Source: Longimicrobiales bacterium (lineage in GTDB: Bacteria > Gemmatimonadota > Gemmatimonadetes > Longimicrobiales > Gaopeijiaceae). From it: DNA of 64,000 bases. Shown piece after piece: positions 8,401-16,327 of the stretch (positions are counted from its first letter, which is position 1; each line of letters opens with the position of its first letter). The translations under genes were made by a program, and so were the position numbers. The stretch lies in the NCBI GenBank assembly GCA_958295645.1, contig OY282361.1, positions 1,826,501-1,890,500 on the forward strand, written 5' to 3'. A model generated the notes under the pieces. That model saw only the letters and a program-made list of their open reading frames with translations, was not told the origin of the DNA and searched no databases.

Positions 8401-10287
8401 ATGTCCAAGACGTGCTTCTCCCGCCGACTCCTGGGTACGGCCTTCGCCGCCGCCAGCTGCCGCCTCGCGAATCGCTGTCTCGCCGCCGTCCGCGCGACCC
8501 GCCTCCTCGCCCCGCTGGCGATCCTCGCCGCTTCATCCGCGGCCCTTGCCGCCCAGCAGCTTCCACAGCTTCCGCCCAGCACCGAGTACGGCGAGTACGC
8601 CGTCGGCGTCGCCACCGGGTTCGCCGTGGACAACCGGCAACGCTTCGACCCGTGGAACGCCGCGTACGGCCGCCCGCAGTACCGAGCGCTTCTGCGCCGG
8701 ATCGAGGCCAGCAAGCAAGTTCGCACAGTCGTCTTCCAGCTCTGGTATCCCTCGGCGGCGGACAGCGCCAGCGGGCGGCTGGCGGGTCCCCGATCTCCTT
8801 TTCCGGCAACCAGCGGGCGGCGCGCCAACCGGTACGACTTCTTCTTCCAGGACCCGGCCATGGCGCTTCGGGCCACCGCGCCGATGATCGACCCCGGCGC
8901 GGTGCACTCGGCGGACGTCGGCGCGCTGGCGGAAGCAGACGGTCCGGTCCGGCAAGCGACCCTGGAGGAGCTGGCCGGGCGGCTGGCCGACTGGTCGCAA
9001 GGCGCTTCGCAGGACGCATGGCCCGCGCAGGGCTCGTTCCCGCTGGTGCTCCTGGCCCACGGACTGGGGGGCAACCACGGCATGTGGGGCTCGCTGGGCG
9101 AGTTCCTGGCTTCGCACGGCTACATCGTGGCGGCCCCCACCTTCGTGTCCGACGGCGCACCGGCCGTGGTCTTCCACGACGAGGACTCGCCCTACGCCGC
9201 GCAGGCCGGTGCAGGCGAGCTTCGGCGCGCCTACGACCTGCTCGCGGGCGAGTTCAAGGTGGTGCCCTACTTCTACCGCCTGCTGTTCGGATACGAGGGG
9301 CGCGACGGCTTCGCGTCGCTGGCGGCCTTCGACCCGAGCGCGGCGGAGGCCGTGCCCGGCGGGGTGGAGCGAACCACCACCATGATGCGCAACCTGTTCC
9401 GGCAACGGGTGTCCGACGTCGGCTTGGTGCTCCACACGGTGCGCCTGCTGGGCGAGGAGCGCGAAGAGTGCGCCGCGGGGCTTTCGGCGATGGGCGCCAC
9501 CAGCGCAGCGAGGGACCATTGCGGCTTGCTGGAGGGCCGGGTCGGCGACGGACCCGCGGGCGTGGCCGGGCATTCCCTAGGCTCCATGACGGCCCAGATG
9601 GCGGCGAACCACCTGCCCGGCGTGGCCGCGGCCGCCGGCTTCAACAACGGGCCTCCCTTGACTTGGACGCCCGAGGAGATGCTGGCGGGAGAAGAGACCG
9701 CCGGCGGTCTGCCGGGGGGCGCCCGCAAGCCGCTGCTTCTCGTGATCGGCGACGAGGACGCTTTCGTGCAGCGGGTCTTCTCCGGCCTCTTCCAGTCCGC
9801 TCTGGCCCAAGCCGGCGGCGACCCGGCGGAGGCGTTTCCGCTGGAGGCCGAGCGCGCCGCGCCCGATCGCATGGAGAACCCCCAGCCGGTGGCGCTGAGC
9901 ACGTGGCGGCGCGCCCTCTCCGACCGCGTCCTGGTGACCGTGCGGGACGTGGACCACGACGTCATGGTGAACGACTTCCCGCGCCTCCTGCCGTGGCCGG
10001 CCTTCCAACGAGGCGAACTCCCCTTCGGCGCCGCCCCCCGCCAGCGCCGCCGCAAGCCGACAGGCGCCGAAGCCCTGGCCACCCGTCCCGCACCGGGCGC
10101 ACCCTACGCTCTCCTGGGATGGGCCGCCGCGGGCTCAACCGACGCCTACCTGCCCCACGTCGTCCGCGACTGGTACGTGCGCGCCTGGTTCGACTGGCAC
10201 CTGAAGGGCGACCAGACGGCGCGCCAGCGGCTGGCCAACGGCGATCCCTTCGGAGATCTGACGGACGTGCGGACGGAGCTGAAGTAA
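8401..10287 (+). CDS. Secreted alpha/beta hydrolase (PAF-acetylhydrolase/lipase-like)
   Basis: This 628-residue protein has a long basic N-terminus followed by a hydrophobic stretch (LLAPLAILAASSAALAAQ) that looks like a signal peptide, so it is probably periplasmic. The alpha/beta-hydrolase core is seen as VVFQLWYPSA, then LVLLAHGLGGNHGMWGS (oxyanion HG). The nucleophile elbow is GHSLGSMTAQM near residue 395. LLLVIGDEDAF carries the probable acid, and VDHDVMVNDFP a candidate catalytic His. This matches large serine esterases of the PAF-acetylhydrolase/dienelactone-hydrolase type. The start could be a few codons downstream. It stands alone, convergent with the remnant at 10490. Substrate cannot be inferred. 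Confidence 0.75.
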   Translation: MSKTCFSRRLLGTAFAAASCRLANRCLAAVRATRLLAPLAILAASSAALAAQQLPQLPPSTEYGEYAVGVATGFAVDNRQRFDPWNAAYGRPQYRALLRRIEASKQVRTVVFQLWYPSAADSASGRLAGPRSPFPATSGRRANRYDFFFQDPAMALRATAPMIDPGAVHSADVGALAEADGPVRQATLEELAGRLADWSQGASQDAWPAQGSFPLVLLAHGLGGNHGMWGSLGEFLASHGYIVAAPTFVSDGAPAVVFHDEDSPYAAQAGAGELRRAYDLLAGEFKVVPYFYRLLFGYEGRDGFASLAAFDPSAAEAVPGGVERTTTMMRNLFRQRVSDVGLVLHTVRLLGEEREECAAGLSAMGATSAARDHCGLLEGRVGDGPAGVAGHSLGSMTAQMAANHLPGVAAAAGFNNGPPLTWTPEEMLAGEETAGGLPGGARKPLLLVIGDEDAFVQRVFSGLFQSALAQAGGDPAEAFPLEAERAAPDRMENPQPVALSTWRRALSDRVLVTVRDVDHDVMVNDFPRLLPWPAFQRGELPFGAAPRQRRRKPTGAEALATRPAPGAPYALLGWAAAGSTDAYLPHVVRDWYVRAWFDWHLKGDQTARQRLANGDPFGDLTDVRTELK

Positions 10288-10383
10288 CTGCCGAGGCTAG
10301 GCATGGCCGAGGCGAAGCTGGCTGGCCCACCCACATTGCCGAGTACTGCGGAGAGGTCTCGGCGAGGGCGGCCGGCGGCGAGC

Positions 10384-10489
10384 CGATGTCCACGACGCTG
10401 TCTGCCTTCGTTCGAACCGGCGTCAGCGAGCCTCCCGGACCTGGGCACCGCGGCGCAAGCCAAACCCGCCAGCACGCAGACGACCTTGA
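10384..10489. repeat. Dispersed repeat, copy A
   Basis: About 105 bases here are similar to 15065-15171 in the same orientation. Both copies share ATGTCCACG, CGCTGTCT, TTCGA followed by CCGGCGTCAGCG, CGGCGCAAGCC or CCGCGCAAGCC, and CGCCAGCACGCAGACGACCTT at the right end. Both lie immediately downstream (minus-strand sense) of a minus-strand coding sequence. No transposase is associated. Confidence 0.65.
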
Positions 10490-10660
10490 CGTACGGCTGG
10501 CGCTCCAGCGTCATCGTGTCCCCGGTCCACTCCATGTAGTCGTTGAAGATCCGTTCGATCTCCTGCTCGCCGGCGGCACGCTGGTACCGCTTGAACCCCT
10601 CGCCCTGCCGTAAGCACTCCACTCCGGAAGCAGGCTCTTCAACGCGGCCAGGTCGTGGCG
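10490..10660 (-). pseudogene. C-terminal remnant of an unrecognised protein
   Basis: Protein-like sequence is read on the minus strand as RHDLAALKSLLPEWSAYG in one frame. After a shift it continues as GEGFKRYQRAAGEQEIERI, then NDYMEWTGDTMTLERQPYV up to the edge of repeat copy A. It resembles the charged helical end of a large nuclease or helicase-type protein, but I cannot name a family. The upstream part is absent, so only the tail survives. Confidence 0.35.
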
Positions 10661-11258
10661 GGCGCCCGGTTCGGGATCCGAAAGAGACACGTAACCCGGT
10701 CTCTAATGTCGCGATCCCTTTAGTTCGGATCGCCCAATTAGTATGTCAAGTGCGGCTCGCTCAGTCGTTGAACCCAGGGTGCCGGCAAGGCCTTGGCCAG
10801 CCCGAAGGGCAAGGTCGTCGCGGGGAACGGAAGCTCAAGCCTGGCTCTGCCCGAGGGGCACCATACCGATCTCTGATTTGCAGGCCAATTGGACGTGGCG
10901 AAAGCCGTCCTGAATCCAACTCCTGGCGGCGAAGTCGCGGAATCGGGGACAGGCGACGTGTAGGCAGAGACGCGCTTGTAGGTCCGGTCACGCCTGCGGA
11001 GCTCGAGCTTCGGCGCACTCGCGAGCGTGCGTATCCTTGGCGAGTCGGCCCAAGCACGGCATCTCCGGTGCCTTGAGCAGGTGGCCCTCCGGCGGCACTA
11101 CCAGCGATGTCGAACCTGGAGTCTCGCCCATGAGCTAGCGCGAACAGGTTAACGGCGTCAACGCACTCTCTCATTGGCCAACATCTCCTCTTGGGCCCCG
11201 CGGGGGAAGACCTGGGCATGCCTCGCCGAAGCTCATAGACGGCTGTGGTCATCCCGTC
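10661..11258. other. Gap without a recognisable gene
   Basis: About 600 bases between the remnant at 10490 and the promoter of the 11357 gene. A minus-strand frame starting near 11253 reads MTTAVYELRRGMP, resembling the first residues of the XRE/ImmA protein at 49717-50817. It then becomes Arg/Ser/Pro-rich and has no domain. I regard the interval as decayed DNA with nothing assignable. Confidence 0.35.
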
Positions 11259-11287
11259 TTGACGCCAGGTGTCGCCTGGGCTAGAAT
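11259..11287 (+). promoter_or_regulatory. Sigma70-type promoter of the coiled-coil membrane protein gene
   Basis: TTGACG at 11259-11264 is separated by exactly 17 bases from TAGAAT at 11282-11287, a near-consensus sigma70 promoter. Initiation would fall about 60 bases before the start codon at 11357. The spacer contains a small inverted repeat (CCAGG and CCTGG). Confidence 0.7.
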
Positions 11288-11356
11288 GGGATAGAGAGGA
11301 TCCGCCAAGCACCACGACACCTTCCATCACCGCCACCCGTGAGCCGGAGCAATTCA

Positions 11357-12358
11357 GTGATTTCCAAAGAGACACTCGACAGCCTGAAGACTAACATCGC
11401 ATCCATCACGAAGTATCAAGACAGCTCCCTTACAAGCCGGCCCGAGTGGGGAACGATCACCTTCGACGTGGTTGCCGCCGAGATAGATTATGCCTTGTCA
11501 ATGACGTCGAGCTTGGCCGAGATGCCACTGGATTCCCTTACGGATATTGCTGCCTCAGAGCTGTTCAACAGCATGCCGGACGTCGCGCAATTGCTTGATC
11601 AGATTGACAGCTTTGACGTTGAACAGGGTAACGCTTCTGCCACGCGTGACGAAACCGCCAGAGGACTCAAGGATGCAGTAGTCTATATGCATGAGCAGTA
11701 CGGCAAGTGGCTTCCTTATCTGGCGTTTCGACGTGGCGATACTGATGCAAATATCAACAAACTCAAGGACGCCGTCTCAACGGCACAAGAAAAGATGAGT
11801 GAAGTAGAGTCGTACATGCGTCAAAAACAAGACGAGGTGGACAACATCGTTGCTGCGGCGCGTGAAGCGGCGGCAAGTGCTGGCGTCGCTACATTCACAC
11901 ATGCGTTTGATAAAGAAGCTGATAAACTAGCCGAGACGTCCTCGAATTGGTTTTGGGGAACAATCGGGTGTTCCGTCGGAACTGTCGTCGCGATTGTCCT
12001 TCTGTATTTTTGGCCAAGCCTTCCTGCCGACGCAGACAACTGGGCGATTGTGCGGAACGTGTTTATGAAAGTATCTGCTGTAGCTGTGTTGCTCAACGGG
12101 TCAGTGTGGTGTGCGCGGATGTACCGCGCACTAGCCCATCAAGCAACCACAAACCGCCACCGAGCTTTGAGCCTGCAAACATTTCAAGCATTTGCGAGTG
12201 CTACTGACGACGACAGGACGCGGGATGCGGTCTTGCTGGCGGCCACAAAATGCATCTTTGCAAATACTTCCACTGGTCTTGTGGAAGAAGGTGGAAGTGT
12301 CCAGGACCCATCCGTTCAGTTCATGGAAATCGGAAAGAAGTCTAGCGAAGTGTCGTGA
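11357..12358 (+). CDS. Low-GC coiled-coil protein with two transmembrane helices, unknown function
   Basis: I chose GTG 11357 over GTG 11339 because GGAG sits seven bases upstream of it; the product is 333 residues. The N-terminal 150 residues are acidic and helical. A coiled coil follows near residues 135-185 (NKLKDAVSTAQEKMSEVES and following), then two hydrophobic helices, WGTIGCSVGTVVAIVLLYFW and, 15 residues later, VFMKVSAVAVLLNGSV. A short cytoplasmic helical domain (RHRALSLQTFQAFASATDD) and a C-terminal tail complete it. This architecture, a coiled coil anchored by a two-helix hairpin, recurs in membrane-associated defence proteins, but I know no exact family. GC is clearly below that of neighbours and AT-ending codons are frequent, suggesting transfer. 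A broken second copy lies at 6952-7099. Confidence 0.8.
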   Translation: MISKETLDSLKTNIASITKYQDSSLTSRPEWGTITFDVVAAEIDYALSMTSSLAEMPLDSLTDIAASELFNSMPDVAQLLDQIDSFDVEQGNASATRDETARGLKDAVVYMHEQYGKWLPYLAFRRGDTDANINKLKDAVSTAQEKMSEVESYMRQKQDEVDNIVAAAREAAASAGVATFTHAFDKEADKLAETSSNWFWGTIGCSVGTVVAIVLLYFWPSLPADADNWAIVRNVFMKVSAVAVLLNGSVWCARMYRALAHQATTNRHRALSLQTFQAFASATDDDRTRDAVLLAATKCIFANTSTGLVEEGGSVQDPSVQFMEIGKKSSEVS

Positions 12359-12386
12359 GCCTGTCAGGCGCGGGACTCAAGTCTTG

Positions 12387-13581
12387 TTAGCCTTCGGGTC
12401 GTGGTCGATGGCATCGCAGTACCATCCATGTTCGACGATAGTCAGCTTCCAGGTCGCAACACGTGAACGGCGCGTGGTAGTCCACCGTACGAGGAACCGG
12501 GCCGTCGGGAAGCGTATCGTCGGTGATCATGCGGCTGATGGTACCTGTCTGGAGGTTACAAACGTCTTCCCAGCCCAGAGAAACGGTGGAGCGGGTTCCG
12601 GTCGGCGCACGGATCGTGTAGCTCGTGTCGTTCTTGGCAGCCTTGCGGGGAAGGCCGACACGGGGCAGTCCCCTCGAAGCGTGAAGACGATGCGGCCGTT
12701 GGCGTCGTACCACGTGTCGGCTTCGTATTGGCGCAAGACGGGGAACTGGACTCGGTAGATGGTCAGTAGCTCTTCCAAGGTCAGGTCAAGGACCATTGCC
12801 GCCAGGACGTCGGTCTCCACGAGTGCTTGGCGGCGTACGTAGTCGGTTCGCAGGGCGGCGTCCCAACGCCAATCAGGGGTCAGCGTGCCAAAGTCGTTCG
12901 GGAGGCGGGAGTCGTCCTTCGCCCAGGCGTCCGCGCGCAAGCTGGTGATGGCGGGCGCAAGGGGCCGGAGACCAAGCACGCGCCGCGTCACCACATCCTC
13001 CAGTGCTCGTCCAGAAACGCAGGCAACGGAGGCGCCTCGCCGTGGAACTAGGCCCGGTGAAGCTTGATGGAGAGCGGATCGTCCCCCTCGGCGGCAGCGC
13101 CGTAGGCGTCCAGCACCAGCAACTGCGGCGCGCCCGAAGCGGCTCGGCCCGACGTAGCCCGTCCGGCGGCGCACAAAACGGGAATCTCGACGCCGTCGCC
13201 GAAGACGTGGTTGGCCGGCCGCCAGTCGTCCCCGTAGCCCAGCACCTGAAGAAAGCCACGGAACTAACGGCACTGCTCGGCGATCCGCTCGCTGTGGAGT
13301 TGGTGCACGGCCCGCCAGCCCGCTCGCCGCGCGAAGCCTTCGCGAAACCGCGTGTAGTCGCTACCCAGGGCGCGCAGGGATGCCGGGGGAGTCGCCGTCC
13401 GGCTGTTGGCGTCGGCAGAGCCGGTGCTGGCGCCGACGTCCCGGCCGCCCGTCGCCTCCTCCTGCCACCGCTTCACCGTGTCCTTGATGTCGCCGGTGAA
13501 GATCTCCGACAGATAGTGGTGGCTGTAGAACTCGTTCTCGTTGTGGATGCCGGCGAAGGTGGCGGCGGTGGCGAAGGCCAT
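12387..13581 (-). pseudogene. Eco57I-type restriction-modification/methylase protein, heavily degraded
   Basis: The start at ATG 13581 lies five bases after the Fic gene's stop. The N-terminal part is intact (HNENEFYSHHYLSEIFTGD). In-frame TAG codons interrupt it at about 13264 and 13045, where the reading would continue as [18 protein letters not shown] and [17 protein letters not shown] large central portion of the family, including the methylase motifs, is missing. The sequence resumes after a frameshift with the C-terminal part ([55 protein letters not shown]) and ends near 12387. These ends resemble large Eco57I-like N6-adenine methylase/endonuclease proteins of about 1400 residues. It is a clear pseudogene. 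Confidence 0.75.
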
Positions 13582-13586
13582 TCGGA

Positions 13587-14930
13587 TCAGGCCAGCCCGG
13601 CCCTGAACGCCTTCATCCGCTCCGTCCGCGCCCGGTAGCCGTCCGTCGTCCGCTCGACGAGGCCGACGTCGACCAGCCAGTTGAGGTCGCGGGTCAGCGT
13701 CTTGGTGGTCTTGCCGGCATACATCTGCGCTACCTTCGGAGCGAGCGTCGGGACGTCCCGCTTCTTGACCGGCGCTTCCGCTTGCGATAAAGAGAGCACG
13801 ACTTCCCGGCGACGGCGGGCCGCCGGGGTCTGCTTCTCGCGCCGGAACGTGTCAAAGACGAAGTGTTCCCAAGCCAGGCCCATCTGAACGCTCTCGACGT
13901 ACCTGCACTGCTCGGCGAGTCCGTCCACGAACCCTCGCAACGCGTACTCCGCGAACCCGAACACGTCGCCCCGCGCGTTGTCGCCCCCACTTCCCCTCAC
14001 CCGGCTGGACCTGGCCAGCTCCAGGTAGTACCGGCTGCGCGTGAGGTTGAAGTGGTTGCTCATCAGGTGCGCCGACGGCGACGGTATCCCGGCCCGGCCC
14101 AGCAGCATGAACTCGACGAGGCGCGCGGTCCGCCCGTTGCCGTCTCCGAACGGGTGAATCCAGGCAATGTAGAGATGGGCCAGGGTCGCCTTCAGGATGC
14201 CCTCGGCCATGCGGCGGCGGCGAGGGTCCTGAAAGGCGTTGTGCGTGGGGCGGCCGGAGGGCCTGCCGGCGACGTTCGCCGTGGAGTGGCCGGGGGTCGT
14301 CTCGGCGACGCTTCCGTCGGGGGCGTCGTTGGGTTCCGGCGAACCGGCCGATTCATGCGGGGCGGCCTCGGGGCCCGGCACGTCGTCCTCGTCCAGCCAG
14401 CGGCAGAGGCGGCTCAGCAGGTGGCCGCAGTCCTCTCTCGGCGCACCCGGGTACCGACCGACGCCGACCGGAAAGGCAGGCACTTCTCCCGGAACGACTC
14501 CCTCTCCCAGCTGCTCTTCCAGTCCCTTGAGCACCCGCCGGTTCGCGTCTGCGATCCAATCCGGCGTCAGCCGCGGGGGGGTTCCGCTCACAATCTCGCC
14601 GTGAATGTCCTTGTAGGCGTCCAAAATGTTGCGCACTTCCTGTTCCAAATACGTCCGCGACGGCGGCAGGTCGAGCGTCCCGTCCAGCGCTTGGGCCACC
14701 TGCTCCTCGGTCAGCGTGTTGTTCTCGATGGCGGTGGTCGCCTTCGCCCCTTTGACGAGGTACGTCCTGAAGAGCCCATAGGCGGCAGGGGGCGGCAGCA
14801 CGGCCCCCGCAACCTGCTCACAGAAGGCCACAGCCTGTCCCAGCAAGGACCACAGGCGTGGCGACGCCCGGTCGAAGTTGATCCTGAAGCTGATCCAAGG
14901 GTGGCTGGTCTCGTAGGCGCGAGGGGTCAT
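13587..14930 (-). CDS. Fic family protein (AMP-transferase fold)
   Basis: The 447-residue protein has the Fic core HPFGDGNGRTARLVEF near residues 260-275, matching HPFx[D/E]GNGRxxR with catalytic His. An N-terminal inhibitory motif, TTAIENNT, fits [S/T]xxxE[G/N], so the protein should be auto-inhibited by its own alpha-helix (class II). A low-complexity insertion of about 60 residues rich in Pro, Gly and Ser separates the N-terminal helices from the core. The C-terminus ends in a winged-helix-like segment (DLNWLVDVGLVERTTDGYRA). Fic enzymes transfer AMP or other nucleotides to target proteins. It is immediately upstream of the decayed Eco57I-type gene, so it may once have belonged to that system. 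Confidence 0.88.
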   Translation of the reverse strand: MTPRAYETSHPWISFRINFDRASPRLWSLLGQAVAFCEQVAGAVLPPPAAYGLFRTYLVKGAKATTAIENNTLTEEQVAQALDGTLDLPPSRTYLEQEVRNILDAYKDIHGEIVSGTPPRLTPDWIADANRRVLKGLEEQLGEGVVPGEVPAFPVGVGRYPGAPREDCGHLLSRLCRWLDEDDVPGPEAAPHESAGSPEPNDAPDGSVAETTPGHSTANVAGRPSGRPTHNAFQDPRRRRMAEGILKATLAHLYIAWIHPFGDGNGRTARLVEFMLLGRAGIPSPSAHLMSNHFNLTRSRYYLELARSSRVRGSGGDNARGDVFGFAEYALRGFVDGLAEQCRYVESVQMGLAWEHFVFDTFRREKQTPAARRRREVVLSLSQAEAPVKKRDVPTLAPKVAQMYAGKTTKTLTRDLNWLVDVGLVERTTDGYRARTERMKAFRAGLA

Positions 14931-15064
14931 TTCGGTACTGGTGGGTGTCTGCGGGCGCGGGGCGCACGGGATCGGCTAGGGCCGGGTCGGTGGATCCATC
15001 CGGTAAGTCGTTTCGGATTTCGAGTATCTGAAATGTCCCAACAAATGTCCCATTTCACAAGCCC

Positions 15065-15171
15065 AGATGTCCACGGCGCTGTCTCCCTTCCTTCGAGCCG
15101 GCGTCAGCGGGCCTTCCCAGACCCGTCCACCGCCGCGCAAGCCGACCCCCCGCCAGCACGCAGACGACCTT
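15065..15171. repeat. Dispersed repeat, copy B
   Basis: This is the second copy of the roughly 105-base element at 10384-10489, in the same orientation. It starts at ATGTCCACGGCGCTGTCT and ends at CGCAGACGACCTT, directly abutting the TAA stop codon of the Nmad2 gene. Internal differences include a C-run of six and a G/C-rich substitution in the middle. Confidence 0.65.
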
Positions 15172-16177
15172 AATGCTTCTCCAGGAAGACCGCTTCCCGC
15201 TGCCTGTCGCCTGGCCGTCGAGACCCGTCCAGCGCTTGCGCCAGCCGCATGGCCAGACCCTCCGCGTCCGCCGCGAACACCCGCCAGCCGGCCTTCTCGA
15301 ACGACGCCCTGTCGCTCTCGCCTTCGGGACGCAATACCGCGACCCCTTGCGCGGGCCACCCCAGCTCGGCTTCGGCCACGACCCGCCCGCCGACGACGAG
15401 TTCGCATCCAACCTCGGGAGCGGGATGGCCGGCTGCCGCGAGGAACTCCACCAACGGCCGCAAGCTCGGCGCAACGTAGCGCTCGGCTGCAGCCCAATCC
15501 TCCAACAGCGCAAGGCGGCGAGGCACCGTGGACGTTTCCGCGAGGTCCCCGACACGAGACGCGGCAGACGATCGCGACCCGCATCCGCCGCCTAGCCGGG
15601 ATTTCCGGTCCAGCGAATCCCCCCGAACGCCGTACTCTCCCCGGCCCCGCAGGGAGTGGTACCAGTCCAGGAATCCAGGCGCCAGCTCCCTGTTCTTGTC
15701 GCGGTTGTGGCCCGGCCCCTGACGCACGATTCCCGAGTACTCGGCCGGTACCCGGGGCCCGTCGCCGCCCCAATAGGTAAACAGATGGCCGACGAGCACT
15801 CTGTCGACGTCGGTGTCGCGCGAGATGTCGGCGCAGTCATGGTGGGGATTCGGCAGTTGGTCCCACTCCCGGACACCGGTTCTGCGATAGATGTTGTCCC
15901 CGTCCGCCCTCTCGTCCCGAGCGTCCACGACCGGCTTCTTGGCTTGAAGCCTCCGGTCGTGCCAATAGGCGTTCCACGTCAGTATCTCGTCCACACGCAT
16001 GACGTAGATCAGACAACCAGCTCGGCCCTTCGATGCGCTGCCGAAGCCGGCGATGTAGTCGCCTTTCTGCGCCGTCTTGCGGATCTTCGGCTTGCATGTC
16101 GCCAGCGTGCAGGCGCCGTGATAAGGGTTGGGCGCAAAGCCGGTGTCGTAGCGTACGACGTAGGAGTACAGATCCAT
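15170..16177 (-). CDS. Nmad2 (nucleotide modification associated domain 2) protein with extra C-terminal domain
   Basis: The 335-residue protein begins with MDLYSYVVRYDTGFAPNP, HGACTLATCKPKIRKTA and GDYIAGFGS. It continues with YVMRVDEILTWNAYW, GDNIYRR and LVGHLFTYWGGDGP. This is the conserved course of the Nmad2 domain (residues 1 to about 185), predicted to act in DNA base modification systems. After a Ser/Arg/Gly-rich linker, residues about 215-310 form a second domain (LEDWAAAERYVAPSLRPLVE, ELVVGGRVVAEAELGWPAQG, FEKAGWRVFA). Its layout recalls the end of helicase or Vsr/DUF559-type nuclease proteins. The stop codon touches repeat copy B. A nucleotide-modification role is inferred from the family; the fusion may be secondary. 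Confidence 0.75.
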   Translation of the reverse strand: MDLYSYVVRYDTGFAPNPYHGACTLATCKPKIRKTAQKGDYIAGFGSASKGRAGCLIYVMRVDEILTWNAYWHDRRLQAKKPVVDARDERADGDNIYRRTGVREWDQLPNPHHDCADISRDTDVDRVLVGHLFTYWGGDGPRVPAEYSGIVRQGPGHNRDKNRELAPGFLDWYHSLRGRGEYGVRGDSLDRKSRLGGGCGSRSSAASRVGDLAETSTVPRRLALLEDWAAAERYVAPSLRPLVEFLAAAGHPAPEVGCELVVGGRVVAEAELGWPAQGVAVLRPEGESDRASFEKAGWRVFAADAEGLAMRLAQALDGSRRPGDRQREAVFLEKH

Positions 16178-16327
16178 GTAGGCCTCGTTCCGCGTGTGGG
16201 TAAGTTGCGCGGGTCGGGAAAGTTACACGGACTTCGCGCCATCGTCCACGCCGACGCCGGGGGTGTCGCGCCAGCAGTAGATTGACTTGGCGCCTCCGTT
16301 CCCTTCTCCCACCTCGACCCCACCGCC

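Noticed and set aside
10405-10425. tRNA-like TTCGAAC sequence within repeat copy A
   Set aside because: No acceptor, D or anticodon stem can be formed around it, and copy B lacks the exact loop.
10761-11253. Real minus-strand gene starting MTTAVYELRRGMP
   Set aside because: The first residues resemble the XRE/ImmA protein start, but the remainder is low-complexity Arg/Ser/Pro with no HTH. Treated as decayed DNA.
12387-13581. Recoding of TAG as an amino acid in the Eco57I-type gene
   Set aside because: TAG serves as a normal stop for other genes here (for example DinB at 44873 and the amidohydrolase at 24101), and the gene also has frameshifts and a deletion. Nonsense mutation is simpler.
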